From assembly GCF_007993655.1 (NCBI RefSeq), contig NZ_CP029077.1:924744-988743 (forward strand): a stretch of 64,000 nt of DNA, read 5' to 3'. This DNA is from Candidatus Deianiraea vastatrix. Its GTDB lineage: Bacteria > Pseudomonadota > Alphaproteobacteria > Rickettsiales > Deianiraeaceae. Both the position numbers and the translations under genes were made by a program. Under the pieces are notes generated by a model, which searched no databases, had not been told where the DNA came from, and worked only from the letters and a program-made list of their open reading frames with translations. Positions 16,919 through 26,254 of the stretch are shown piece after piece. The first letter of the stretch is position 1, and each line of letters opens with the position of its first letter.

Positions 16919-18886
16919 ATGTATATTAAAAACCGTAAAAAAGCCTCTTCAACAGTAATGATAGCCCTTTATCTTGCAATAATACTAGGCCTATTTGCAA
17001 TCGTTGCAAGCAGTGTCTCAGTAATGATGAATCTCTGGAAAATAACAACCTTTAATAAAGAAGTCTCAGAATACTCCGAAGCAATATGGAAATTTAAAAT
17101 CGCATATCACTCTTGGCCAGGTGACCTTCCAAAAGCAAACCTCGTCGGTAGCCTAAAACCCCTTGCATCAAATATCCCATCTAATACTAACCAATCATAC
17201 GGCGATGGTAATGTCTCAAATCTAAATAGCGATAAACAAGCATTAGCATGGGCATCTATGGCTATGTCCGGCATCCTTGAACCATCAAAAGTTCCAAGCG
17301 CTAACTCAACCATAACCCCCGTCATGACAACCCAAGCCCTCTCAGGCTTCCTTCCACGCTCAAAAATAGCAACTAACGCATCTTGGATGTTCTATGTCTC
17401 AAAAGATGCAACAACTAACTACTCAAGCGATGGAACCCTAACTAAATACACCGCCCCAATAATGCAAAATGCAACATACAATAGATGGTCAACAGAATTT
17501 TCCAATCAACCATTCCTTTTCCTTGCAGGTAACATAACTAACTCCTCAATCACAGGAACGGATATACTCTTTAATACAGACCAAGTAAACGGCCGCCCAA
17601 TAGGCGCAATATCAGCATCCTTTGCACAACAAATATCAACTAAAATATCCGACGGTAAACCTCACGGCGATAAAAGTCAGCTCATATTCGAACCAGGTGG
17701 CTCAAGTAACGCCGGCTGCGGAAACTACCCAACTAAACTCGATAAAGTTATCACCCAGCCACAAGGAAATCCAACTGGCTGTGTTGAAAGCCAATCAGGC
17801 ACAATGCCTTGCTCTTGCACAACCGGCCCATCATCCTGCTCTTGGCAAAAGAACGGCGCTTATAAATGCGGCTGCTCAGGCGGAACCGTTCCATATAACT
17901 GTAGCTGGTCTTCATCAACACCACCAAATAATTGTGTCTGTTCAGTTGCTGCAACTTCATATGTTGCTCCATATGGATGCACATACAACTCATCCGGTGG
18001 TTACTACTGCAATAATTGCCCTTATACATCAAGTTATTCAAATTGCACTGGCGGTAACACAACAGGAAGTAAAGCTCAAACTACTTGCAGCACTAGTAAT
18101 AAATACCCATCATCTTGCACTGCAGTTGTGACAACGTGTGGTTGGACTAACACTGGAAGTTGTACTGGAACACATGGATACGCAACATGGTCAGCATCAA
18201 GTCTGCCAGACACAGTAAGGCTAGAAAATAGCATATATGGAATATATGTTCAGGCTGTATTTTCCAAAGTAGCATCAAATGGAGATATACTAAATTCATC
18301 TGGCGCCAAATCAACTTTATCATTGTCATATAATTTTAAACTTGCAAATGGCGCAACTTGCTATAGCAGCTCAACATCCATAAGTAATGTAGGCTATACA
18401 TGTAGTGGTTGCGACCCAACAACAACATATATATATAGTACATCAGGATCTGCAACTTGCTATTGCGACGAAGCAAAAAATTATATATCAGGTGGAAGCT
18501 GTACTTATAGCTCTGCAAACACTAACCAAAAATGTAATTGCAACCCATCAATAGCAGCAACTAACCCATCAGGTTGCACATGGAAACCAACATCAGCAGA
18601 AAGTAGCTACACTTGCTCATGCTCTAACCCATACTCCTGCTCATATAACTCCTCCGGCGCTTCAACCTGCACTTGCACACCAGCATCAGGCTGTACATAC
18701 AATGCCTCAGGTGCCTATAAATGCAACTGCACAGGTGCAGTGGTGCCAGAACAAAGCTATAACCAAACCGTAATAGACTGGTCTCAAATGACAACAAAAG
18801 CAAGCTTTACAAATACTAAATTCTCCGGTAGTAAATCAGCTAACCCTTCAGATGCCTGTACAGTCTGGATACCTCTTAAAAAATAA
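16919..18886 (+). CDS. Pilin-like protein with a large cysteine-repeat insert
   Basis: 655 residues. The N-terminus is a basic leader then a long hydrophobic helix (VMIALYLAIILGLFAIVASS), as in type IV pilin-like proteins, though without the usual G|FTLIE cleavage motif. FKIAYHSWPGDLPKA and KISDGKPHGDKS are the PGD and K-x-DG marks of a pilin family that recurs in the gene at 58137. Between about residues 255 and 620 lie eight or more Cys repeats of the type C-[ST]-[WY]-...-Y-x-C-x-C, e.g. CTYNASGAYKCNC. From about 17.93 to 18.54 kb the bases become more G/T-rich than in the rest of the gene, suggesting an inserted or expanded domain. Probably a surface-exposed, disulfide-rected adhesin-like or pilus-associated protein; function inferred. 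Confidence 0.7.
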   Translation: MYIKNRKKASSTVMIALYLAIILGLFAIVASSVSVMMNLWKITTFNKEVSEYSEAIWKFKIAYHSWPGDLPKANLVGSLKPLASNIPSNTNQSYGDGNVSNLNSDKQALAWASMAMSGILEPSKVPSANSTITPVMTTQALSGFLPRSKIATNASWMFYVSKDATTNYSSDGTLTKYTAPIMQNATYNRWSTEFSNQPFLFLAGNITNSSITGTDILFNTDQVNGRPIGAISASFAQQISTKISDGKPHGDKSQLIFEPGGSSNAGCGNYPTKLDKVITQPQGNPTGCVESQSGTMPCSCTTGPSSCSWQKNGAYKCGCSGGTVPYNCSWSSSTPPNNCVCSVAATSYVAPYGCTYNSSGGYYCNNCPYTSSYSNCTGGNTTGSKAQTTCSTSNKYPSSCTAVVTTCGWTNTGSCTGTHGYATWSASSLPDTVRLENSIYGIYVQAVFSKVASNGDILNSSGAKSTLSLSYNFKLANGATCYSSSTSISNVGYTCSGCDPTTTYIYSTSGSATCYCDEAKNYISGGSCTYSSANTNQKCNCNPSIAATNPSGCTWKPTSAESSYTCSCSNPYSCSYNSSGASTCTCTPASGCTYNASGAYKCNCTGAVVPEQSYNQTVIDWSQMTTKASFTNTKFSGSKSANPSDACTVWIPLKK

Positions 18887-18900
18887 TGTCTGCTTAATAT

Positions 18901-19221
18901 ATGTTTTTCCACTCAATCGGCCTTGCTCATTATCTTTCATTCTCCTCAGCCCTAATGATCATAGGCCTTTTTGGCCTCATATCAAATCGCTCGTCAATAA
19001 TATCATACATAATCTCCCTTGAAATAATGTTTCTTGCCGTAAATCTAATGCTTGTCTCAATCTCAAAATATGTCGCTAACCTCCAAGGACAAACACTTTT
19101 AATCTTCACCCTTTGCGTCACTGCAGCTGAAATCTCCGTAATCCTCGGCCTTGCAATCTTCCACTATAAAACCCACAATACAATATCCTCAAACTCCCTT
19201 AATACTCTTTCCGAAGAATAA
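18901..19221 (+). CDS. nuoK: NADH-quinone oxidoreductase subunit K
   Basis: 106 residues, three membrane helices. NuoK is part of the proton-pumping arm of respiratory complex I. Both conserved membrane glutamates are visible, in SLEIMFLAVNL and AAEISVILGLAI. Length is normal. It stands alone here, 14 nt after the pilin-like gene and convergent with a glycosyltransferase, whereas nuoK normally sits between nuoJ and nuoL. Confidence 0.93.
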   Translation: MFFHSIGLAHYLSFSSALMIIGLFGLISNRSSIISYIISLEIMFLAVNLMLVSISKYVANLQGQTLLIFTLCVTAAEISVILGLAIFHYKTHNTISSNSLNTLSEE

Positions 19222-19223
19222 TC

Positions 19224-20666
19224 CTACCTCCTCTTCCTCTCAACATAATCCCCACTGTGATACGTTTTGTCCCAATAATGCGGCTTAAATACTATCTCAT
19301 ATACCGCCTTTCCATACGCACCAGCATGCATTAATCCACTTAATATCCCATGAAACGATATCCATAATAAATTGTAATGTCTAAGTACACCAATCCTCCT
19401 GCATAAAATGCAATACTGCAATAAATATAACACAATCCCACTCCCACATATCCATATACCTCCATTTGCATTCACCTTCTTATATATAAGATATAAACTC
19501 TCCTCTGTAATCGAATATAAAATAACCTTATATAGCATCGAACATGAATACGAAATAACAATTATGTTCGATAATATCGACATTCCAATAAAAAATATAA
19601 ATATCCAATAACTATAATTAAATAATACCCTAATCCCATGCTTTATAACATCACCCGGAATGTTTAAAATCGCACAATAAAATGTCTGAAAATATCCCTT
19701 GTGCCACCTAGACCTCTGCCTTATCCACGCCATAGACCTTGTAACACACTCCTCTAGCGTCATACATCCATCAACCTGTATAATCGGTATCCTAAACTTT
19801 GTTAAAATGTTCGACATCTCCGCATCCTCCGTAACATTCCTCCCATTCCATCCACCAACCATCCTTAATACCTCAATAGGGTAAAAATTGCTCGTCCCCC
19901 CAAGTGGTAATACACTGTATAAATAACTCAATGCCCTGTTTCGAAACGAAAATATAAACTCATACTCCGCAAAAATGTTGTTTGCTATCCAATTTATCCT
20001 GTTATAATACCTTAACTTAAACTGCAATACACATGCACCCTCTCTCCTTAAAAAATAATATGCAGCAAGTAATAACTGATTGTAATGTGGTATGTCCTCA
20101 GCATCATATACTACAATATAATCACCACTAACATAATCCATAGCATAATTCATCGCATACCCCTTTGTCTTTGTATTTACACTCATGTTTACAATAATGT
20201 TCGATCTCTCAAAACCAACCTCTAACGCATTCTTAATCGTCATATCGTCCCCCCTCTCAACTACTACAAATACCTCCATCTTTTCCCTTGGATATTCAAG
20301 TGCCATAATATGACTGTGTAAATTCTTCACAGTCTCTAAATTCTCCATATACATCGGTAATAATATCGTGAACTTCGGTAAATTATACCTACCATTACTA
20401 CTTACAATCCTCACCTTGTCCTCTAACTCATATGTCCTTCTTAAACGCTCCGAAACTACATAACTTCTGTCACGAATGTTCGTAAATAACAGCAATGTCG
20501 GTATTAAAAAATTCAATATAAATACCCCACCTACAAACCCACTGCTCATCATAAAACCCACCTTAATCGCAAATGGTATAAATATAAAAAATATCATTAT
20601 CCTTAAACTCGTCGATAAACTGTATCTTTCAGATAATAATTTCTCTCTATACGAGCACCAATTCAT
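19224..20666 (-). CDS. Family 2 processive glycosyltransferase, cellulose-synthase-like
   Basis: 480 residues. Two N-terminal membrane helices precede a GT-A domain: ILLPMYMEN, the first Asp motifs ERGDD and VYDAEDIP, then TEDAEM (third Asp) and RQRSRW, the QxxRW signature of processive beta-glycosyltransferases. Several C-terminal membrane helices follow. Such enzymes polymerise and often export sugar chains (cellulose, hyaluronan-like, poly-GlcNAc). No partner genes (bcsB, pgaB) are adjacent, so the product is unknown. The coding strand is extremely poor in C: a sample line (19441-19500) has 18 C and 2 G on the plus strand. Confidence 0.87.
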   Translation of the reverse strand: MNWCSYREKLLSERYSLSTSLRIMIFFIFIPFAIKVGFMMSSGFVGGVFILNFLIPTLLLFTNIRDRSYVVSERLRRTYELEDKVRIVSSNGRYNLPKFTILLPMYMENLETVKNLHSHIMALEYPREKMEVFVVVERGDDMTIKNALEVGFERSNIIVNMSVNTKTKGYAMNYAMDYVSGDYIVVYDAEDIPHYNQLLLAAYYFLRREGACVLQFKLRYYNRINWIANNIFAEYEFIFSFRNRALSYLYSVLPLGGTSNFYPIEVLRMVGGWNGRNVTEDAEMSNILTKFRIPIIQVDGCMTLEECVTRSMAWIRQRSRWHKGYFQTFYCAILNIPGDVIKHGIRVLFNYSYWIFIFFIGMSILSNIIVISYSCSMLYKVILYSITEESLYLIYKKVNANGGIWICGSGIVLYLLQYCILCRRIGVLRHYNLLWISFHGILSGLMHAGAYGKAVYEIVFKPHYWDKTYHSGDYVERKRR

Positions 20667-20764
20667 ATTTTCTGCCTATCCTATATCAACCTCTAAAATA
20701 AAAAGAAAAAAATAATTGTAAATAAGAAAAATACTGTTACAAAAAACTAAAGTCTTAATTTTCC

Positions 20765-21436
20765 GTGATTAAAGCTATCTTTATCATATACCTTACACTC
20801 ATACAAATCTCAATCGCACAACCAGATCTTGCTAAAAATGATGAAATCGATAGAATGCGCAATGAATATGGCGATGAAGAACTCCTATACTATAAATACC
20901 AAGGCGATAAAAAATATCAAACTACATCAACTTTTACCCTCCCCGATGGCGCAGACTGCCAAACACAAACATCAATTAATGTCGTCGGCCCAATTATCTC
21001 TAAACAATCAACTACTAATATATATAAAGACGAATATATCGACAATAATACATCTGCATCCAATAATATCCCAAATAATATAACCCCTATCCCCTGCAAA
21101 CAAGAACCTCGCTGGATTACTAAAAACTCCTGCCCAAAATGCCTTATAATCCCTAAAAAAAAGAAGAAGAAAATAACCCAACCTAAACCTAAAAAACCAA
21201 TCACAATACCACAACAACCTAAAGAAATAATTAAACATCAAAAATCTACAAAAATAATTAAAAAAGTCCAAAAAGATGTCATAATTAAAAAATACTACAT
21301 CTATAAAGAAAAAATCACTAACTGCTGTAGAACAGACTGCTGCGACTGCTGCGATGATGATGAAAGTCCAAATACACAACAACAATCAACTACACAACAA
21401 CCAACCCAGCCTCAACAAGATGTAATCTGTGAATAA
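20765..21436 (+). CDS. Secreted Lys/Pro/Cys-rich protein of unknown function
   Basis: 223 residues, GTG start. A signal peptide (MIKAIFIIYLTLIQISIA) is followed by a mature chain with a CPKC pair, then a Lys/Pro tract (KKKKKKITQPKPKKP). A cysteine cluster follows (NCCRTDCCDCCDDD, residues about 190-204), with a Gln/Thr/Pro-rich tail. No family recognised. The spacing of Lys/Pro linker and Cys knot suggests an exported, disulfide-bonded surface protein, comparable in style to the proteins at 9625 and 16919. Confidence 0.6.
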   Translation: MIKAIFIIYLTLIQISIAQPDLAKNDEIDRMRNEYGDEELLYYKYQGDKKYQTTSTFTLPDGADCQTQTSINVVGPIISKQSTTNIYKDEYIDNNTSASNNIPNNITPIPCKQEPRWITKNSCPKCLIIPKKKKKKITQPKPKKPITIPQQPKEIIKHQKSTKIIKKVQKDVIIKKYYIYKEKITNCCRTDCCDCCDDDESPNTQQQSTTQQPTQPQQDVICE

Positions 21437-21537
21437 CATAATTCACAATCTTGCCCATAAAATCAATCATTTCCACATATCCTCACAATAAAACTTAATA
21501 TCCATCATAATAAAATTAATATTTTTTAAAAAAAACT

Positions 21538-21565
21538 TGACTTTTAATTATATATCAATACCATA
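21538..21565 (+). promoter_or_regulatory. Promoter of the Ala/Gln-rich gene
   Basis: TTGACT (21538-21543) and a TACCAT -10 (21560-21565) with a 16-nt spacer; an overlapping CATACT is an alternative. The start codon is 34 nt downstream of the -10. Together with the strong terminator after the gene it defines a single-gene transcription unit. Confidence 0.5.
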
Positions 21566-21598
21566 CTTGAAGTTAAAACTTATTTGTTTTTTTTTACA

Positions 21599-22330
21599 AT
21601 GTCTACTAGATCACAATCTGCTGCCGCTAAAAAATCTGCAGCACAACAAAACCAATGGGAAGAAGCTGCTTACGCTCAACAGCAACAAGCTTACGCTCAA
21701 AACCAACAGCAACAAGCTTTTGCTAAAGAACAAAACGCTTTTGCTGAAATCGCTTCACAATCTGTTTACCAATTCGCAAACGGATCTGAAGCTTGCGCTT
21801 CATCTTCTCAACAATGTGCTTCCCTTGCTCAAGCTGCTGCTCAAGCTGCTCAACAAGAAGCTCGTAAGTCATCAAATCAAAGCGCTCAACAAGCTAACTT
21901 GATTAAAGACCTTGCTCTTTTTGCTGTTCACGCTGCTCAGCCAATCGCTCAACAAGCTGCTCAACAATTGCAATACGCTTTAGAGTCTGCTCAACAAATC
22001 GCGAACGCTGCAACTGCTCAAGCAACTTCTGCTCAAGCTTTTGCTCAAGCTGCTCAACAAATGTCAGACGCTTCTGCTAAACAAGCTCAAGCTGCTGCTC
22101 AAGCTGCTCAAGGCTCTCAAGCATTTGAAGCTCAAGCTCCAAGCGCTCAAGCTTCTCAAGCTGCTCAAAGAGCTGCTAACGCTGCTCAAATAGCTCAAAA
22201 CGCTGCTCAAGCTGCTCAAATCGCTGCTCAAGCTGCTCAAATGTGCGCTATTGAAGCTCAAGAAACTGCAAACCAAGTTTCTCAATACGTTAGCGATGCT
22301 ATCGAAAACGCTGAAAGACAACAAAACTAA
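21599..22330 (+). CDS. Ala/Gln-rich, all-helical repetitive protein
   Basis: 243 residues from MSTRSQSAAAKKS; the upstream TTG/ATG-frame extension (MFFFT) is a T-run and unlikely to be translated. Most of the chain is Ala and Gln in runs such as AAQAAQIAAQAAQ with occasional Ser, Asn and Glu, consistent with long amphipathic helices of 11-residue or heptad period. Codons are nearly all GCT and CAA, unlike any neighbour, suggesting high expression or recent repeat expansion. There is no signal peptide. It has its own promoter and a strong terminator. Phasin-like, nucleoid-like or ice-/membrane-surface-binding roles can be imagined; none is shown. Confidence 0.75.
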   Translation: MSTRSQSAAAKKSAAQQNQWEEAAYAQQQQAYAQNQQQQAFAKEQNAFAEIASQSVYQFANGSEACASSSQQCASLAQAAAQAAQQEARKSSNQSAQQANLIKDLALFAVHAAQPIAQQAAQQLQYALESAQQIANAATAQATSAQAFAQAAQQMSDASAKQAQAAAQAAQGSQAFEAQAPSAQASQAAQRAANAAQIAQNAAQAAQIAAQAAQMCAIEAQETANQVSQYVSDAIENAERQQN

Positions 22331-22352
22331 TTTTGTTTAATCTTTTATTCCT

Positions 22353-22382
22353 AAGCCCAGCCAATTTGGTTGGGCTTTTTTC
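22353..22382 (+). terminator. Rho-independent terminator of the Ala/Gln-rich gene
   Basis: A 10-bp stem AAGCCCAGCC/GGTTGGGCTT (one G-U pair), 5-nt loop AATTT, followed by a T-run. It is the clearest terminator in the window, 22 nt after the stop codon. The next 200 bp to 22549 is AT-rich and holds no gene I can see. Confidence 0.9.
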
Positions 22383-22599
22383 ATTCTAAATCTCAATTAA
22401 TAGTATACACCTCTAAGTTGTATTTCACAACTACCTATATAATACATATAATAACTAAATCCCCCACTGCATAACACTAAATGCATATCCATGTCCACAT
22501 AACATACAAGATAATACTCATTAAAATTACCCTTCATCAAAAAAATCATTGACTTTTATCTTAATTGTAGCAAAATAAACTGTTATCTTTGTAAGATTT

Positions 22600-25500
22600 A
22601 TGAAAAAAAACCCTTCCTTTCTACAATCCTTACCCAATCCTAGTAATACCCAAGGGTTGCAGAAATCCTCAATTCAAAATAAGGAGTTTAATTATGACAA
22701 AGATGAGCAGTTTGATTATAACGAAGATGAGCAGTGTAGTTATAACGAAGATTCGAAGGAATCCGTAAGTTCAAGTAATGATAACGAAGATAAGGAATCC
22801 GTAAGTTCAAGTAATGATAACGAAGATTCGAAGGAATCCGTAAGTTCAAGTAATGATAACGAAGATGAGGAGCTTGATGATAACGAAGATAAGTTAATAA
22901 AGATTGCAATCGCAAAGAGTGTTGTAAAGCAAGGCTATATAGATACGATCAATATCGATTACCTCAATAAGGTCCATAGCCAAATTAAATCTTATGTCAA
23001 ACTATTACAAAGTCTAAATAATATCCAAGCACTGACTGATGAGCAAATAAAACATGATATTCATCAACATATCTTTAACACCACAAAAATGCTGAATCCT
23101 CGTGCAACAATTAACCCAAAGAGTATTGTCTATTCTCCTCCTAAACAACAATCTGCTTCGTTTACGCCTGATGCTGTTTATCAAGCATGGAAAAATAATG
23201 ACAAAAACAAAATGGAACAACTTTCTAAACAATTATCCAAAACAACCGAGATAGTGAAAGATAATAATAGTGTTATTACTACTAGCGTCAAAAGCGGAAG
23301 AGAAAAAACCTCGAGTAAACCCACGAAGATCAAATGTGGAATCCCGCCTAAAATACAGAGTAAAATAAACAAAGTCAAGCAGAATCAAAAACCATTCGAC
23401 ACCAGCACCATCATCCAACCAGAATATAACCCGCAAGACACGGAAAATAATAACGATGATACCGATATTCCTAGTGATGAAGAAATACCACAAGAACTGA
23501 AAGATAATATAATAAATAACCCCATCAAACCAAAAATGATAAACAACATTCAAACCAGTCTATCCAATAATAAAGCGTATCAAGCAGCATTAAAAACCAT
23601 CGAAACACTAAAGAATGATATTGAGAAATTAAAGAAGAATGAAGAAGACGAGAAAAACGCAAAAAAAGAAATGGAAGCAGTAATAAATACAATAATTACT
23701 CAGCAGGATCTTGCTAATCGAACCAAAAAATATATATCACCATATGAAAAAGCCAGGGAATTTATCCAAGAGCAAAATGCTTTAATACAAAAATTGCAAA
23801 GTGAAAATGCTCAATTAAAACAACGGATCGAAACGCTCACAAAGGAACACAATCAAGCAATGAGTGGCAATCAAACATATATTAAAGATCAAGCCTCAAT
23901 CACTTTGTTAAACCAGAAAATAGGAGAACTAAACGGGCAAATAAAACAACTAAACGAATCATACGGAAAACTACAGGATGAAAATAACAACCTAAAGCTT
24001 GAAAATCAAAGACTAAAGTCTCAAAATGTGCAGCAAGCACAGATAATACAACAGCAAGAAAATCAAATAACAACACTACAGTATGAAAATAATAACCTAA
24101 AGTTTAAAATATCACAATTAGAAACTAAAATATTACAATTGCAAAGTGAAATTCAGCTTAGATATCAAAGAATAAAACAATTGGAAGAAGAATTACTCAA
24201 GATGAATAGAGTAAATAGTCCAGACAACAAAGATCATATAATCCCTGAAGAAACGAGAAAGTTGAAAAACGAGATACAACAATTGCAAAAAGAAATTGAT
24301 GAATACAGGAAACATCTCGAAGTAACACACAAAGACCTGGAGAATAAGAATCTTGAGATAAATCACTTACAATACCAATTGCAAAACCAAAATACTGAAA
24401 TCCGAAGACTACAAGCCATCGAAGCACAGTTCAATGATATAAAACATGAAAAACAGAGATTACAAATAGAAATAAACGGCTTAAAAAGTCAACTACAAAA
24501 AGCCAAAAACCCAATACAACAAAATAATGATGCACAATACATTGCACAGATTGCCAAACTAGAGATGGACATAAAAGAACTAACGCTGACAAACGAACTA
24601 TTGAATAATGAAAAATTACAAATACAGAAAATTATGGACACAAAATTAGAAAAAGAGCAATCTAATTTAAAACTCGTGACAGAGCAATTAAAAACAGCGG
24701 AAGGCGAATTGAATAGACACAGACAATTAAATCAAGGTCAACAAAAAGATATAGCATCACTTAACGCTACTTATCAAGCGGCATTAGAAGATCAAAAAAC
24801 ATTACAACAAAATATACTTATATTAAAAAACCAATTAGAACAATTAAAAACGTCACAAACTAAAGACCAGTCCGCAGAAATAATACAAATGAAGAATGAA
24901 ATTATTTCTCTTAAAAAGAAAATAAAAGACAGTGATACTATACATCAACAACAAATTACACAATATAAACTGCAAATTCAACAATATGAACAAGACCTTG
25001 ATAAGGTAAATGATGAATTCAAGAAGCTTAGCATAGATAATAATAATCTTAACATAAATAGGGAAGCGAAAGATAAACAAATCACACGCCTGCAAAAACA
25101 AATTGAAGAACTTAACACAAAAATGCTTGACCTAAAAAAACGAAATGAAATGCTGAACGACACTATAATAACATCACAAGAAGAAAATCAACAACTCAAA
25201 ATAGAAAAAGACAATGAAATAAGCAAATTGAAACAAACAATCACTATACAAAAAAAAGAAATAGAGAAATTAACAAAAGCAATAAATGAAATTACACAGC
25301 AAAAAACACAACTCCAACAAGATAATTCCACACAAGACAAAAAAATCACACAATTGCAACAAGATTACAATAAACTAAGTACACAGTTTCTGACATTAAA
25401 AAATAATTCTAAAGATATTGAAGACAAATATAATCTCGTTAAAGACGCACAACTGGAGAAAGATAAACTATATGATATTATAAGTACACAGAACAAAGAA

Positions 25501-26178
25501 ATTACTAGACTTACAGCAAAACTCATGACAGTTCAAAACGAACTCGATGAATTAAAAAACAAAGCGCTTGTGCCTGTTGAAATGAAAAGGACAACGCTTG
25601 TAAATCAAGAGAAAGAATATGTAAAAAGCATACAATATGTGGGTTCAGTGCCGCAACAGCCGCAGCAGCAACAGTTTAGTAATAGCCAAATGCAGCAGTC
25701 GCAATATTATCAGCAACAGTCGCAGCAGCAGCATGTAAACTTTAATGCGGATGCCCAACGCCTTCAAACTTCAACGTATGACAATCTCAATAAGTCGCAA
25801 TTCCATCAACAAATGAATCCAACTTTGCAACAGCTAAACCAGTCGTCTTATAATCAGCAGCAGCAGCAAAACCCGTCGCAGCAGCAATATCGGCAGCCGA
25901 TTTTTCACACCCCTACCCAACAAGGTGCAGAAACTGTAAAACAGATAATACATCCACCACTCAATAGCGGTAAGTTACCTAATCAACAGCAGCAGCAAGG
26001 CCAGTCGCCGTATACTCAGCAGATGCCAAACCAGTCGTCTTATAATCGGCCGCTAAACCAGCAGCAAATAGGGAATATAGTACCAAATCCAAACACTATT
26101 CCTGCAAGCCAGCTCCTTTCACAATATCAGCAACAACAAAAGCAACCAACAGGCAACACCTTGCGGAAACAATATTAA
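22600..26178 (+). CDS. Giant coiled-coil protein with repetitive N-terminus and Gln-rich C-terminus
   Basis: 1192 residues, no family recognised. Residues 28-100 are acidic and repetitive (KESVSSSNDNED three times, from DNA repeats starting at 22756, 22792 and 22831, plus YNEDEQ repeats). From about 330 to 1000 is a nearly unbroken coiled coil (e.g. IKQLEEELLKMN, EIQQLQKEIDEY, ITRLQKQIEELN). The C-terminal 190 residues are Gln/Pro/Tyr/Ser-rich (SQYYQQQSQQQ). No signal peptide or membrane segment. A TTGACT box lies at 22549-22554. Composition is A-rich and lacks the C>G skew of adjacent genes. Filamentous scaffold or secreted host-interaction protein are plausible. Confidence 0.8.
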   Translation: MKKNPSFLQSLPNPSNTQGLQKSSIQNKEFNYDKDEQFDYNEDEQCSYNEDSKESVSSSNDNEDKESVSSSNDNEDSKESVSSSNDNEDEELDDNEDKLIKIAIAKSVVKQGYIDTINIDYLNKVHSQIKSYVKLLQSLNNIQALTDEQIKHDIHQHIFNTTKMLNPRATINPKSIVYSPPKQQSASFTPDAVYQAWKNNDKNKMEQLSKQLSKTTEIVKDNNSVITTSVKSGREKTSSKPTKIKCGIPPKIQSKINKVKQNQKPFDTSTIIQPEYNPQDTENNNDDTDIPSDEEIPQELKDNIINNPIKPKMINNIQTSLSNNKAYQAALKTIETLKNDIEKLKKNEEDEKNAKKEMEAVINTIITQQDLANRTKKYISPYEKAREFIQEQNALIQKLQSENAQLKQRIETLTKEHNQAMSGNQTYIKDQASITLLNQKIGELNGQIKQLNESYGKLQDENNNLKLENQRLKSQNVQQAQIIQQQENQITTLQYENNNLKFKISQLETKILQLQSEIQLRYQRIKQLEEELLKMNRVNSPDNKDHIIPEETRKLKNEIQQLQKEIDEYRKHLEVTHKDLENKNLEINHLQYQLQNQNTEIRRLQAIEAQFNDIKHEKQRLQIEINGLKSQLQKAKNPIQQNNDAQYIAQIAKLEMDIKELTLTNELLNNEKLQIQKIMDTKLEKEQSNLKLVTEQLKTAEGELNRHRQLNQGQQKDIASLNATYQAALEDQKTLQQNILILKNQLEQLKTSQTKDQSAEIIQMKNEIISLKKKIKDSDTIHQQQITQYKLQIQQYEQDLDKVNDEFKKLSIDNNNLNINREAKDKQITRLQKQIEELNTKMLDLKKRNEMLNDTIITSQEENQQLKIEKDNEISKLKQTITIQKKEIEKLTKAINEITQQKTQLQQDNSTQDKKITQLQQDYNKLSTQFLTLKNNSKDIEDKYNLVKDAQLEKDKLYDIISTQNKEITRLTAKLMTVQNELDELKNKALVPVEMKRTTLVNQEKEYVKSIQYVGSVPQQPQQQQFSNSQMQQSQYYQQQSQQQHVNFNADAQRLQTSTYDNLNKSQFHQQMNPTLQQLNQSSYNQQQQQNPSQQQYRQPIFHTPTQQGAETVKQIIHPPLNSGKLPNQQQQQGQSPYTQQMPNQSSYNRPLNQQQIGNIVPNPNTIPASQLLSQYQQQQKQPTGNTLRKQY
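22756..22866. repeat. Three in-frame 36-39 bp tandem repeats
   Basis: The unit AAGGAATCCGTAAGTTCAAG... starts at 22756, 22792 and 22831; the first two differ only by a 3-bp TCG. It encodes KESVSSSNDNED(S). Near-identity at DNA level points to recent expansion and possible length variation. Confidence 0.9.
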
Positions 26179-26187
26179 CACCAACCC

Positions 26188-26216
26188 CCATGCTAGATAA
26201 AATAAATCTGGCATGG
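26188..26216. terminator. Hairpin between convergent genes
   Basis: CCATGC-T-AGAT / ATCT-G-GCATGG forms a near-perfect stem of 10 pairs with a 7-nt loop, in the 76-bp gap between the converging coiled-coil gene and zapE. No T-run follows on either strand, so it may stabilise 3' ends rather than terminate by itself. Confidence 0.45.
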
Positions 26217-26254
26217 CCTTGTGGTGCCAAAAAGAGCCCTAAAAAACCCCTAAT

